Assembly (NCBI RefSeq): GCF_003062295.1
Contig: NZ_PYCN01000019.1
Span: 62,001-126,000 of the forward strand
DNA length: 64,000 nt
Direction of reading: 5' to 3'
Origin: Bradyrhizobium algeriense
GTDB taxonomy: Bacteria; Pseudomonadota; Alphaproteobacteria; Rhizobiales; Xanthobacteraceae
Shown here: positions 51,741-61,234 of the stretch, piece after piece
How positions within the stretch are numbered: position 1 is the stretch's first letter
Layout of the letters: every line of letters begins with the position of its first letter
Made by a program: the position numbers and the translations under genes
The notes under the pieces: model-generated
Told to the model about the DNA's origin: nothing
Databases searched by the model: none
The model's input: the letters and a program-made list of their open reading frames with translations, nothing else

Positions 51741-53483
51741 TCATTGTCCCACCGCCGCCGCGCCCCTTGTGCGCGGATCGGGTGCGCCGAGCAGGCCGTA
51801 CGGTGTGACGGCGATCGAATTGACCGAGGTCTGGCCGAGAGGCTCGATCACCTTGTGGCCTTTCGCCCTCAACTCGACCAATACCTCGTCGGAAAAGCCG
51901 CGTTCCACACGCACCTCATCGGGCATCCATTGGTGATGGACCCGGGGGGCCGCCACGGCGGCGGCGACATCCATCTTGTAGTCGAGCACGTCGATCACGA
52001 CCTGCAGCACCGCCGATATGATACGGCTGCCGCCCGGCGAGCCCGTGACCAGCACCGGCTTGCCGTCCTTCAGCACGATGGTCGGCGACATCGACGATAA
52101 TGGCCGCTTTCCCGGGCCGGGCAGATTGGCTTCGAAACCGACCAGGCCAAAGGCGTTCGATGCGCCGGGTGCCGCGGTGAAATCGTCGAGCTCATTGTTG
52201 AGCAGCACGCCGGTACCCTCGGCGACCAGGCCAACACCATAGGGAAAGTTCAGCGTGTAGGTATTGCTGACCGCGTTGCCGCTGGAATCGACGACCGAAT
52301 AATGCGTGGTGTTGCTGCCCTCGCGCGGGCTCACTGCCAGCACGTCGGCCGCCGGCGTTGCGCGCGCAAGGTCGATGCCAGCGCGCTGCTTCGCCGCGTA
52401 ATCCTTGGTGATCAGCAGATTAACGGGCGCGTTGACGAAGGCTGGATCGCCGAGATAGCGCGCACGATCGGCGTAGGCGCGCTTCATGGCTTCGATCATG
52501 ACGTGCAGCGAAGGCGCGGAGCCCTGCTTCATGTCTGCCATCGGAAACCCTTCGAGAATGTTCAGCGACTGCAGCAATACCGTGCCGCCGGAGGAGGGCA
52601 GCGGCATCGATACGACGTCGTAGCCACGGTAGTTGCCGCGCACCGGGCTGCGGATAACAGCCTGATAGGATTTGAGATCGTCCACTGTCATGAGGCCGCC
52701 GCCGTCGCGGACGGCCTTTGCCAGCCGTTCGGCGACCGGCCCCTCATAAAATCCCCGCGGCCCCTGTTCGGCAATCGCAGACAGCGTTGCCGCGAGATCG
52801 GACTGGATCAACCGGTCGCCCTCTTGCAGCCGCGTGCCGTCGCTGCGGGAGAACGCCTTCGCTGAATTCGGCCAGCGTCCCATTCGGCGGTACATGTCTG
52901 ACAGCGTGTCGGCCATGTCGTCGGCGACCACAAAACCGTCGCGCGCCAGTTCGATGGCGGGTATGAGGATTTGCGCGAGTGTGAAACGGCCGGAGCCGTA
53001 TTTCTCCAGCGCTACTGCCAGCCCGGCTACCGTGCCGGGCACACCGATACCAAGCGCGGAATTGCGCGACTTGTCGGTATCGGGTTTGCCGTCCGGTCCC
53101 AGAAAAATATCGCGCGTGATCGCAGCCGGTGCGGTCTCGCGATAATCGATGGCGACATCTTCGTTGCGCCCGGCAGAATGAATCACCATGAAGCCGCCGC
53201 CGCCGATGTTTCCGGCGCGCGGATAGGTGACGGCAAGCGCAAAGCCGGTGGCGACCGCGGCATCGACCGCGTTGCCGCCCTGCTTGAGGATGTCGGCGCC
53301 GACTTGCGCGGCGAGCCTTTCCTGCGCCACCACCAGACCATGCTCGACCGTGATGGCGCGAACGGTGGAGAGATCGGGGGGCGCGTAAGAGCGGCGTTCC
53401 TGGGCAAAGGCTGTCGCCCCGAAGGCAAACGCAAGTACGAATGTGGCAGCTACTCGGCGCCACCGGATTGAAAAGACCGCCAT
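51741..53483 (-). CDS. ggt: Gamma-glutamyltransferase
   Basis: This 580-residue periplasmic enzyme cleaves and transfers the gamma-glutamyl group of glutathione. It has a signal peptide (TFVLAFAFGATAFA). The self-processing nucleophile is Thr392 in EGSNTTHYSVVD. Other signatures are NIGGGGFMVIH, PLPSSGGTVLLQ, NNELDDF, and SMSPTIVLKDGKPVLVTGSPGGSRI. Length and order match the N-terminal nucleophile family. The SDR gene follows 60 bases downstream on the same strand. Confidence 0.96.
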   Translation of the reverse strand: MAVFSIRWRRVAATFVLAFAFGATAFAQERRSYAPPDLSTVRAITVEHGLVVAQERLAAQVGADILKQGGNAVDAAVATGFALAVTYPRAGNIGGGGFMVIHSAGRNEDVAIDYRETAPAAITRDIFLGPDGKPDTDKSRNSALGIGVPGTVAGLAVALEKYGSGRFTLAQILIPAIELARDGFVVADDMADTLSDMYRRMGRWPNSAKAFSRSDGTRLQEGDRLIQSDLAATLSAIAEQGPRGFYEGPVAERLAKAVRDGGGLMTVDDLKSYQAVIRSPVRGNYRGYDVVSMPLPSSGGTVLLQSLNILEGFPMADMKQGSAPSLHVMIEAMKRAYADRARYLGDPAFVNAPVNLLITKDYAAKQRAGIDLARATPAADVLAVSPREGSNTTHYSVVDSSGNAVSNTYTLNFPYGVGLVAEGTGVLLNNELDDFTAAPGASNAFGLVGFEANLPGPGKRPLSSMSPTIVLKDGKPVLVTGSPGGSRIISAVLQVVIDVLDYKMDVAAAVAAPRVHHQWMPDEVRVERGFSDEVLVELRAKGHKVIEPLGQTSVNSIAVTPYGLLGAPDPRTRGAAAVGQ

Positions 53484-53611
53484 CGAAAATCCGCCGCAGT
53501 TGGAGCCTGTGTGACGCTTGGCAACAGCCCCCAGCGCCGGTGACGCATGCTATATGGGTTCGTATTCAACGGGCAAAACGGCCCGCGAGACTTTTGAAGG
53601 AAATTTCTCAC

Positions 53612-55003
53612 ATGACGGTGATCGCTTCCGAGGCAGCCGGCGCCGAGATACCGCGGGAATATCCGCGCCGCGCCGCCGTCATCAGCTGGATATTCTTCGA
53701 TTGGGCCGCGCAGCCTTATTTCACGCTGATCACCACTTTTGTATTTGCGCCTTATTTCGCGGGTTTTGTTGCGCCGGATCCGGCGCAGGGGCAGGCGCTG
53801 TGGGGATTTGCCACCGCGGCCGCCGGCCTGATGATCGCGCTGTTGTCGCCGGTTCTGGGCGCGATTGCCGATGCCAGCGGACGCCGCAAGCCGTGGATCG
53901 CCGGCTTCGGTTCGCTGCTGGTGATCGGCGCCTCGCTGATGTGGTTCGGAAAGCCTGGCGACCCCAGTGTCATCCCCGCGCTGTTGCTCGCCTATGCGAT
54001 CGCGAGCGTCGGCGTCGAATTCGCCACCGTCTTCAACAACGCGATGATGCCGACGCTGGTGCCGCCGGATCGAATCGGGCGATTGTCCGGCACCGGGTGG
54101 GCCACCGGCTATATCGGCGGCATCCTCAGCCTGATCCTGGTGCTCGGCTTTCTGGCTGCGAACCCCGAAACGGGGCGCACGCTTTTCGGCCTGGCGCCGC
54201 TGTTCGGCCTCGACCCGGTCAGCCACCAGGGCGATCGGATCACCGGTCCTTTGACCGGCATCTGGTTCGTCATTTTCGTGACCCCGATGTTCCTGTTCAC
54301 GCCGGATTACCCGGCAAAGCTTCCGATCCGCGAGGCGTTGCGCGCAGGACTGAGCGGGCTGAAGCGGACGCTCGGCGAATTGCCGAAGCAGAAATCGGTG
54401 GCGACATTTTTGCTCGCCAACATGATCTATACTGACGGACTGGTGTCGTTGTTTGCGTTCGGGGGCATCTACGCCGCCGGCACTTTTGGCTGGCATACGA
54501 TCCAGATTGGAAGTTTTGGAATTCTGCTGGCCATCGCCGGCACGTTCGGGGCGTGGCTCGGCGGCAAGCTCGACGACAAGCTCGGACCCAAGCGCGTCAT
54601 TGCCGGCAGCCTGCTGATCCTTCTGTTCGCGCTCGGTGCGATCCTGCTGGTCGACAAGGACTCGATCCTGTTCGTGAAGGTCGCGCCACCGGCGCCAGGC
54701 GGCGCGCTGTTCTCCGGCGCCGCCGAGCGCGCATATCTCGTGCTCGGATGCTTGATCGGCGCCGCCGGCGGTCCGCTGCAGGCGGCGTCGCGAACGCTTC
54801 TGATCCGCCTCGCGCCAAAGGATCGCATCGCGCAGTATTTCGGATTGTTCGCGCTGACCGGCAAGGTGACGTCGTTCATCGGCCCGCTGCTGATCGGTGT
54901 GATCACGGCAGTCACCGCGAGCCAGAAGGCCGGCATGGCGCTGCTGGTGGTGTTCTTCGTGGCGGGGCTGGCGCTGCTGACGCAAGTGAGGGAGAATTCG
55001 TAG
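53612..55003 (+). CDS. UMF1-type MFS transporter (Atg22-like)
   Basis: This 463-residue protein has about twelve membrane helices. Recognisable elements are VISWIFFDWAAQPYFTLITTFVFAPYF at the start, typical of the unknown major facilitator family 1, GVEFATVFNNAMMPTLVP, and AASRTLLIRLAPKDRIAQYFGLFALTGKVTSF. Yeast Atg22 exports amino acids from vacuoles; bacterial substrates are unknown. Start ATG 53612 has AAGGA upstream. Its TAG stop is the first three bases of the repeat word 'tagcccggatgg', so a mobile repeat has set the C-terminus. Confidence 0.9.
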   Translation: MTVIASEAAGAEIPREYPRRAAVISWIFFDWAAQPYFTLITTFVFAPYFAGFVAPDPAQGQALWGFATAAAGLMIALLSPVLGAIADASGRRKPWIAGFGSLLVIGASLMWFGKPGDPSVIPALLLAYAIASVGVEFATVFNNAMMPTLVPPDRIGRLSGTGWATGYIGGILSLILVLGFLAANPETGRTLFGLAPLFGLDPVSHQGDRITGPLTGIWFVIFVTPMFLFTPDYPAKLPIREALRAGLSGLKRTLGELPKQKSVATFLLANMIYTDGLVSLFAFGGIYAAGTFGWHTIQIGSFGILLAIAGTFGAWLGGKLDDKLGPKRVIAGSLLILLFALGAILLVDKDSILFVKVAPPAPGGALFSGAAERAYLVLGCLIGAAGGPLQAASRTLLIRLAPKDRIAQYFGLFALTGKVTSFIGPLLIGVITAVTASQKAGMALLVVFFVAGLALLTQVRENS

Positions 55004-55119
55004 CCCGGATGGAGCCAGCGGGTCGCGCGAACGCGCGCCCGATGACAGGCTCCGCGAAATCCGGGACCCGGTGCTCGCGGCTGATATTCCCGGATTGCGC
55101 TGCGCTCCATCCGGGCTAC
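55000..55119. repeat. Composite intergenic palindrome with inverted nested module
   Basis: The outer arms are 'gtagcccggatggag' and 'ctccatccgggctac'. The left arm is interrupted at 55011-55054 by the module 'ggagccagcgggtcgcgcg...gatgacaggctccg', the reverse complement of the modules at 17573 and 41823. Its first G and the following TAG overlap the end of the transporter gene. Confidence 0.88.
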
Positions 55120-55133
55120 GCGTGTCGTACATC

Positions 55134-55216
55134 GTCATTGCGAGCGAAGCGAAGCAATCCATAGCGCCGCATGCTGAGATGTGGATTGCTTCGCGCTACG
55201 CGCGCCCCGGATTGAC
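55134..55216. repeat. Intergenic palindromic repeat, GCGAAGCAATCC type
   Basis: The left part 'cattgcgagcgaagcgaagcaatcca' pairs with 'tggattgcttcgcgctacgcg' on the right. It is a further repeat family, directly following the composite element and ending before the purH stop. Confidence 0.75.
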
Positions 55217-55224
55217 GCCGCAGC

Positions 55225-56817
55225 TCAATGCCTGAAATGCCGCACGCCCGTGAACACCATGGCGATGCCGTGCTCGTCGGCGGCCTTGATGACTTCGTCA
55301 TCGCGGATCGAGCCGCCGGGCTGGATCACGGCGGTGGCGCCGGCTTCGATGCAGGCCAGCATGCCATCGGCGAACGGGAAGAATGCATCGGAAGCGACGA
55401 CCGAGCCCTTGGTGAGCGGCTCGGCGAGTTTTGCATCGGCCGCGGCATCAAGCGCCTTGCGGGCGGCGATGCGCGCGGAATCGACCCGGCTCATCTGGCC
55501 GGCGCCGATGCCAACGGTGGCGAGATCCCTGGCATAGATGATGGTGTTGGACTTGACGTGCTTGGCGACGCGGAACGCGAATTTGAGGTCGCGCAGCTCG
55601 GCGTCGGTCGGCGCGCGTTTGGTCACCGTCTTCAGCGTGAGGTCATCGACAACAGCATTGTCACGGCTCTGCACCAGCAGGCCGCCGGCGACGGTTTTCG
55701 CGGTCAAGCCCATCGCTCGCGGATCGGGCAGGCTGCCGGCGAGGAGGAGCCGGAGGTTCTTCCGCTTCGCGATGATCGCGACGGCTTCTTCCGTCGCATC
55801 AGGCGCGATGATCACCTCGGTCAGGATTTCCGTGATGACGCGCGCGGCTTCGGCGTCGAGCGTCCGATTGACGGCGATGATGCCGCCATAGGGCGACTGC
55901 GTATCGCAGGCGAACGCCTTGCGGTAGGCGCTGACCAGATCGGGACCTTCGGCGACGCCGCAAGGGTTAGCGTGCTTGACGATGACGCAGGCCGCGGTGC
56001 GCGCCGGGTCGAACTCGCCGATGCATTCGTAAGCTGCATCGGTATCGTTGATGTTGTTGTAGGACAGTTCCTTGCCCTGCAATTGCCGTGCGGTGGCGAC
56101 GCCGGGCCGCTTGTCGGGCGTGCGATAGAACGCGGCCGTCTGGTGCGGATTCTCGCCATAGCGCAACGACTGGATCAGCCGGCCGCCGAACGCGCGGAAA
56201 TCCGGCGCGTCGTTCTTGAGCTGAAGGGCGAACCAGTTCGAGATCGCGGCGTCATAGGCGGCGGTGCGCGCATAGGCTTTTGCGGCAAGGCGGCGGCGCA
56301 GCGTAAGCGTCGTTGCGCCCTTGTTGGCGGAGAGTTCGTCGAGCACGGCCTGGTAATCCTGCGCCTCGACAACGACGGCGACATCGTCGTGGTTCTTCGC
56401 GGCCGCGCGGATCATCGCGGGACCGCCGATATCGATGTTCTCGATGCAGTCTTCGAAAGCAGCGCCTTTGTCGACGGTTTCCTCGAACGGGTAGAGGTTG
56501 ACCACCAGCAGGTCGATCGGCGCGATGCCATGCGCCTTCATCGCATCGGCATGTTCCTTGTTGTCTCGGATCGCGAGCAGGCCGCCATGCACCTTGGGGT
56601 GCAGGGTCTTGACCCGCCCGTCCATCATTTCGGGGAAGCCGGTGAGGTCCGAGACGTCCTTGACCGGGAGCCCGGCCGCCGCGATCGCCTTGGCGGTGCC
56701 GCCCGTGGAGACGAGCTCGACGCCATGGCCGGCCAGCGCCTTGGCAAATTCGATCAGGCCGGTCTTGTCGGAAACGGACAACAAAGCGCGGGTTACACGG
56801 CGCGGATGGTCGGTCAT
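55225..56817 (-). CDS. purH: Bifunctional AICAR transformylase / IMP cyclohydrolase
   Basis: PurH catalyses the last two steps of IMP synthesis. The 530-residue protein has the MGS-like IMP cyclohydrolase domain (RALLSVSDKTGLIEFAKALA, LVSTGGTAKAI) and the transformylase domain (LRYGENPHQTAAFYR, CVIVKHANPCGVAEG, SDAFFPFADG, QPGGSIRDDEVI). All conserved blocks are intact. It is the last gene of a minus-strand run rsmB-heparinase-purH, an arrangement known in Rhizobiales. Confidence 0.97.
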   Translation of the reverse strand: MTDHPRRVTRALLSVSDKTGLIEFAKALAGHGVELVSTGGTAKAIAAAGLPVKDVSDLTGFPEMMDGRVKTLHPKVHGGLLAIRDNKEHADAMKAHGIAPIDLLVVNLYPFEETVDKGAAFEDCIENIDIGGPAMIRAAAKNHDDVAVVVEAQDYQAVLDELSANKGATTLTLRRRLAAKAYARTAAYDAAISNWFALQLKNDAPDFRAFGGRLIQSLRYGENPHQTAAFYRTPDKRPGVATARQLQGKELSYNNINDTDAAYECIGEFDPARTAACVIVKHANPCGVAEGPDLVSAYRKAFACDTQSPYGGIIAVNRTLDAEAARVITEILTEVIIAPDATEEAVAIIAKRKNLRLLLAGSLPDPRAMGLTAKTVAGGLLVQSRDNAVVDDLTLKTVTKRAPTDAELRDLKFAFRVAKHVKSNTIIYARDLATVGIGAGQMSRVDSARIAARKALDAAADAKLAEPLTKGSVVASDAFFPFADGMLACIEAGATAVIQPGGSIRDDEVIKAADEHGIAMVFTGVRHFRH

Positions 56818-56928
56818 AAGGAGGTTCCTGGGCTGTAAGCCAGCCCGGTAGCACGGTTTTGCCGGTCGTGAAACCGGGCAAAAAACCCACCAAATCCACG
56901 TGTGGAAATCTCGCGGCCGACAGCAGCC

Positions 56929-58683
56929 TTAGAGCGGCAGTTCCGGCTCGCGCCGCGCATTGCGGCGGGCGTTCGCCCCGGCCGCCGTCGTCGCCGAGCG
57001 GACAAAACTCCAGCGGACCGAGGAGGCATGGCGGGAATCCTGGCGGATCACGATCTGGGCGGTGCGGCGGGGGCCGTCGTTGCCGGCCAGAAACACGCTG
57101 TCCTCGAGGTCGACCTTGTCGTCGAGTGCCTCGAAGGTCCAGACGTCGCGGTTGGCCAATACCAGCATGACGCCGCGCGCATCGCTGAGGCGGCTTGCCT
57201 TCACTGCGGGATGCAGATGAAACCGCAGGGCAAAATCGGTTTCGGCGCCCTTGATGCGCGCGCCCGGCGCCGGCGAGATGGTGTCCTCGCCGTCGAGCCT
57301 GCCGCCGTCCTGAGAGATCATCAGCACGCGGCGGTGCACGACGCCGAATTTTGCAAGATACCCGTCATGCGACGTGGTCAGCAGATCGCCGTCGGCCCTC
57401 GCCTCGCGGTAGCTTTCCACATTGGCCGGGCCGCTAACGACGGGCGCGCCCTGCAGCAGGCGCTTCATCGCCGACAGTTCGATGAACTGGCACGAGGACG
57501 TGTCGTGATAAGTCAGGGTCGAATGCGCCGCGGTGCTGCGCGCAAAGCTGCGCCAATTATCGCGGCCGGTCGAGGGCATGCCGCAATTGACGACGATGCG
57601 GCTCGGTCCGGAAGACAATTCGAACGCGAGGCAACCGGCATGCGCTTCCTGGCTGACATTCGGCGCCGGCGGCGGGCCGGTGTCCACGATGACGGTCGTC
57701 GCGCCGGCATCGAGGCGCTGGAAGCCGGTATACGGCATGTTCGCCATCGGTACGCCGTGGGTGTCGTCATAGGCGAGCAGGGTGGCCACCAGATCCGAGG
57801 GCGCGTTGCTCATGCCGTTGAACAGCGCAAAGCTGCCGTCGCCGTGACGGAAGAAGCGCAGCATCGGCATCATGCGGTCGATCGCATTCAAAAGTGCCGG
57901 CGGCGGCGCAATGTTGCGGGCGGCAAAGGTCTGCCGCAGCGGCAGCAAGTCGCTGAGCAGTTCGACCAGCGCGCCGGGGTTGCGCGAGATGTGCCCGCCG
58001 TCGGGCAGGATCTGCCGCTGCAACTCGTCGGAAAGCCGTCGCGTGGCGGAACGGATGTGACGCGCCTGATTAGCCAGGCACAGCGAGGCATAGCACAGCG
58101 CGATCAGCACCTGCAGCCGCGGCACGCCGTCGGCGATGTCGAGCATCGCGTAGCGCAAATAGCGAATCTCGCGGGTCAGCCCGCGCAGATATTTGCGATA
58201 GAATTTTCCGTCGGTGTCGCCGAGCACCAGCGGCGCCTGCGACAACAGCGAGATCACGCGGCGTGCCAGCACGTCGGGGCGACGTTCGAGCGGCCGCTTG
58301 CGCCCCGGGTTCGAGATCCAGTCGTCGACCAGCGAGCGGGCATTGGCGCGGGTCAGCGCGGTATCGGCGGCGCGCAGATGGCGCAGCCAGCCGAAGCCGA
58401 GTAGCGCCACTTCCCAATCTTCCGAGGGCGGTTCGAGATCGAAGATCGAGCGGCCATGGCAGGTCACGATCTTGCCGGCGAACACGAAGCGGCCGGCATA
58501 GATCTCGGCGGCGCGGGTGGCGTCGGCGGTGCGCAGGTCGTGCGGCGCGATGGTCAGCCGGTCGGCGCGGCCGGGCCACAGCCGCGACACCGCCACCGTA
58601 GCGCCGGTCGCACGCGCGATCACGGTCCGCGCCGAGCGGCTCATGATAAGCGTCGAGATGCGTCTGCGTTGAGCGACCGACAC
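56929..58683 (-). CDS. Heparinase II/III family protein
   Basis: This 584-residue protein has an N-terminal alpha-toroid (EVALLGFGWLRHLRAADTALTRANARSLVDDWIS) and a C-terminal beta-sandwich typical of heparinase II/III polysaccharide lyases. GDGSFALFNGM and the AAHSTLTYHDTSSCQF region belong to the conserved core. No signal peptide is seen. The cytosolic, widely conserved alphaproteobacterial branch next to rsmB and purH is of unknown substrate. GTG 58683 with AAGG upstream is preferred as start; ATG 58644 is an alternative. Confidence 0.88.
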   Translation of the reverse strand: MSVAQRRRISTLIMSRSARTVIARATGATVAVSRLWPGRADRLTIAPHDLRTADATRAAEIYAGRFVFAGKIVTCHGRSIFDLEPPSEDWEVALLGFGWLRHLRAADTALTRANARSLVDDWISNPGRKRPLERRPDVLARRVISLLSQAPLVLGDTDGKFYRKYLRGLTREIRYLRYAMLDIADGVPRLQVLIALCYASLCLANQARHIRSATRRLSDELQRQILPDGGHISRNPGALVELLSDLLPLRQTFAARNIAPPPALLNAIDRMMPMLRFFRHGDGSFALFNGMSNAPSDLVATLLAYDDTHGVPMANMPYTGFQRLDAGATTVIVDTGPPPAPNVSQEAHAGCLAFELSSGPSRIVVNCGMPSTGRDNWRSFARSTAAHSTLTYHDTSSCQFIELSAMKRLLQGAPVVSGPANVESYREARADGDLLTTSHDGYLAKFGVVHRRVLMISQDGGRLDGEDTISPAPGARIKGAETDFALRFHLHPAVKASRLSDARGVMLVLANRDVWTFEALDDKVDLEDSVFLAGNDGPRRTAQIVIRQDSRHASSVRWSFVRSATTAAGANARRNARREPELPL

Positions 58684-58806
58684 GCCGTGCCTTGGTTCGG
58701 GAGGGAGGGGTATTCTGGCGAATCCTTTTAATCCGGAAACGCCGGGATGACACCATCTTGAAAACCGGCGAATCACCCCGAAGGGCGAGGAAATTCCAGC
58801 TTAAAA

Positions 58807-60156
58807 TCAGGATTTGACCAGGCGCGCCGCGTAAAATCCATCGAACCCGCCGAGCCGGGGGTCGGCATGGGGCAAATGGCAGGGCAGGGTCCGTAAATCG
58901 CCGTTTGCGGTCACGATTTCGCTCAGCCCCGCGACCTCGCTCGCCTCGACCGGGGCCCGGCGCACGCCGGATTCGGCGGCCAAAAGGGACGCGATCGCCT
59001 GTTCACCTTCCTCCGGCTCCAGCGAACAGGTGCAATAGACCAGCGTTCCGCCCGGCTTGAGCAGGGTGACCGCCCTTTGCAGCAGTCGCTTCTGCAAAGC
59101 CGTCAATGCGGCAATGTCGGCTTCCTGACGCAGCCAGGCCACGTCGGGGTGACGCCGGATGGTGCCGGTGGAGGTGCAGGGCGCGTCCACCAGCACGCCG
59201 TCGAACCCGCCATTGCCGCCACCGGGCCACTCGGCACCATCGGTCACGACGTCGTCGGCCTGCAACGAAAGCCGCGCCAGATTGTCGCGCAGCCGCGCCA
59301 TGCGCGCCGGCGAGCGGTCGACCGCGGTGACGCGCGCGCCGGCCTGCGCCAGTTGCGCGGTTTTACCGCCGGGCGCGGCGCAGAGGTCGACAATGGTCTT
59401 GCCGCCGACGTCGCCGAACAACCGGGCCGGCAGCGCGGCGGCGGCGTCCTGCACCCACCACTGCCCCTCGGTGAAGCCGGGCAGCATGGTCACCGAACCC
59501 TGCAGCAAGGTGCGCACGGTGCCGGTCGGCAACGTCTCGCCGTGCAGGCGGCTCGCCCATTGCGCCGCGTCTGATTTCACGGTGATGTCGAGCGACGGCT
59601 CATAGCCGATGGCGAGCGCCATCTGCCGCGCCGTGGTCTCGCCATAGGCGCCGATCCAGCGCGCCAGCAGCCACGGCGGAATATCCAGGTTCTGCGACTT
59701 GACTTCGTCGATCAGCGGCTGCCCCTCGCGGGCGCAGCGGCGCAGCACCGCGTTGACGAGGCCGGCATATTTCGCGGCGCGTCGGTCCGATTGCACCAGC
59801 CGCACCGAGAGATCGACGGCGGCATGATCGGGCACATCCATCCAGAGAATTTGTGCAGCACCGATCAGCAGCGCGCTTTGCGCGCGCGGCGCATCCGTCG
59901 GGATGCCGCGATCGAGCAGGCGCGAAAGCAAATGGCCGAGCGTGCCGAGCCGCCGCAGGATCGTCGCCACCAGCCGCCGCATCAGGGCACGATCGCGATC
60001 GGCCAGCGTCTTCAGGCCGGGATGCGCGCCGGCCCCGTCGAGCTGGTCGTCGAGGGTGCGATGCTTGTGCAGTACGCCGTCGAGTATGTCAGCTGCGATC
60101 CGGCGTGCCGCGAGACCGGGCACTTCGGCAGGTACTGCGAATCGGGAAGGTGGCAT
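58807..60156 (-). CDS. rsmB: 16S rRNA (cytosine-967-C5) methyltransferase RsmB-like
   Basis: This 449-residue RNA m5C methyltransferase begins with a NusB-like domain (ARRIAADILDGVLHKHRTLDDQL, AVDLSVRLVQSDRRAAKYAGLVNAVLRR). The catalytic domain has the SAM motif VDLCAAPGGKTAQLA, the DAPCTSTGTIRRHPD motif with one active cysteine, and the TCSLEPEEGE motif with the other. It heads the minus-strand run to purH. Paralogues in this family are common, so the exact rRNA base is inferred. Confidence 0.9.
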   Translation of the reverse strand: MPPSRFAVPAEVPGLAARRIAADILDGVLHKHRTLDDQLDGAGAHPGLKTLADRDRALMRRLVATILRRLGTLGHLLSRLLDRGIPTDAPRAQSALLIGAAQILWMDVPDHAAVDLSVRLVQSDRRAAKYAGLVNAVLRRCAREGQPLIDEVKSQNLDIPPWLLARWIGAYGETTARQMALAIGYEPSLDITVKSDAAQWASRLHGETLPTGTVRTLLQGSVTMLPGFTEGQWWVQDAAAALPARLFGDVGGKTIVDLCAAPGGKTAQLAQAGARVTAVDRSPARMARLRDNLARLSLQADDVVTDGAEWPGGGNGGFDGVLVDAPCTSTGTIRRHPDVAWLRQEADIAALTALQKRLLQRAVTLLKPGGTLVYCTCSLEPEEGEQAIASLLAAESGVRRAPVEASEVAGLSEIVTANGDLRTLPCHLPHADPRLGGFDGFYAARLVKS

Positions 60157-60315
60157 GAATCAGCAATGTCTCGGAAAGCGGAAAGGTTCTGGCTCATGCC
60201 ATTGGAATGAAAGCCTGTTTGGCATGCGAATATGCCAAATGTAAGAATCGCCACAGACAATTTCGCGAATGTGATGTCATCTGTGCGCCCATCCCTGTGC
60301 TAAGGGAGAATTGCG

Positions 60316-60525
60316 ATGACCGACAGTCCCTCATTTCCCGCGCAAACCGCGGAACGCAACAAGCTGACGCCCGCCGCCGAGCGCGCGCTCGCCGAGGCCG
60401 AAGCCCGCCGCAAGGCCGCCGCGGCCAGCGCCATGCCGCAGCAGAAGGAGTTTCAGGGTCCGAAGGGCCCGGAACCGACCCGCTATGGCGATTGGGAGCA
60501 CAAAGGGATCGCGTCGGATTTTTGA
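60316..60525 (+). CDS. DUF1674 protein (SdhAF4-like)
   Basis: This 69-residue protein ends with GPKGPEPTRYGDWEHKGIASDF, the defining DUF1674 motif. The eukaryotic homologue SDHAF4/Sdh8 chaperones flavinylated SdhA during succinate dehydrogenase assembly; a similar role is likely here. The N-terminal half is Ala/Glu-rich and low in complexity. It is divergent from rsmB and followed by the nuclease gene at 61 bases. Confidence 0.9.
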   Translation: MTDSPSFPAQTAERNKLTPAAERALAEAEARRKAAAASAMPQQKEFQGPKGPEPTRYGDWEHKGIASDF

Positions 60526-60586
60526 GGTCCAAGGGACCGCAATGGGCTCTTGCCGGATTGCCCGACTCAGCCCTTAGTCGGGGAAT

Positions 60587-61186
60587 ATGTCCCCATACGA
60601 GAGAATAAATGCATATCGGCCCACGCGCCGGGGTTCCTGGCGCCGCTGGTTTTCGGCGGCCCTGCCGTGGCTATTCGTCCTCGGCGTCGCGGCGGGGACG
60701 ATGCTGCCGGTACGGGACTGGGTGCGGCGGTCGTTGCCGAGCTCAGCCGACAGCCAGGCGGCGCGCGATGCCGAGATGGTGTGGAAGCGGGCTGGAAGGG
60801 CGGACACGCGTCGCGCCGTCGACGTCATCCGCACGATTGATGGAGACACGTTCGAGGCGCGGGTTCACTTGGAGCCGGGTCTCGATCTCAACACACGGGT
60901 GCGTCTGCGCGGCATCGACGCGCCTGAATTAAAGGCGTCCTGTGCGCAGGAGTTGCAGATGGCGGAGGCTGCGACCGGCGCTCTTCGCTCGCTGCTCGGG
61001 CAGGGCGATGTCGCGATCTTCAATATCGGGCCTGACAAATACGCGGGCCGTGTCGTGGCTGATGTCGCGACGAGGCGAACCGCAAGCCTTTCGACAGCGA
61101 TGATCGCGTCAGGCCATGCGCGCAGCTACAATGGTGGCCATCGCAACAGTTGGTGCGCGAACGCAAGTCAACCGTTTGCGAAATAA
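60587..61186 (+). CDS. Membrane-anchored thermonuclease-family (SNase) protein
   Basis: This 199-residue protein has one N-terminal membrane helix (about residues 21-42, FSAALPWLFVLGVAAGTMLP) and a staphylococcal-nuclease OB-fold. The catalytic elements are VIRTIDGDTFEARV, RVRLRGIDAPELKASC (Arg, Asp, Glu) and DKYAGRVVADV (second Arg), so calcium-dependent phosphodiesterase activity is plausible. It would face the periplasm. A strong terminator follows the stop. Confidence 0.9.
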   Translation: MSPYERINAYRPTRRGSWRRWFSAALPWLFVLGVAAGTMLPVRDWVRRSLPSSADSQAARDAEMVWKRAGRADTRRAVDVIRTIDGDTFEARVHLEPGLDLNTRVRLRGIDAPELKASCAQELQMAEAATGALRSLLGQGDVAIFNIGPDKYAGRVVADVATRRTASLSTAMIASGHARSYNGGHRNSWCANASQPFAK

Positions 61187-61214
61187 AAGAGCCGCGCGAA
61201 CTGCGCGGCTCTTT
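61186..61214. terminator. Bidirectional rho-independent terminator
   Basis: The arms AAAGAGCCGCGC (61186-61197) and GCGCGGCTCTTT (61203-61214) are perfectly complementary with a five-base loop, A-rich on the left and T-rich on the right. It serves the convergent nuclease and L,D-transpeptidase genes. Confidence 0.92.
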
Positions 61215-61234
61215 GCATTCAGATCCGTGAGCAA

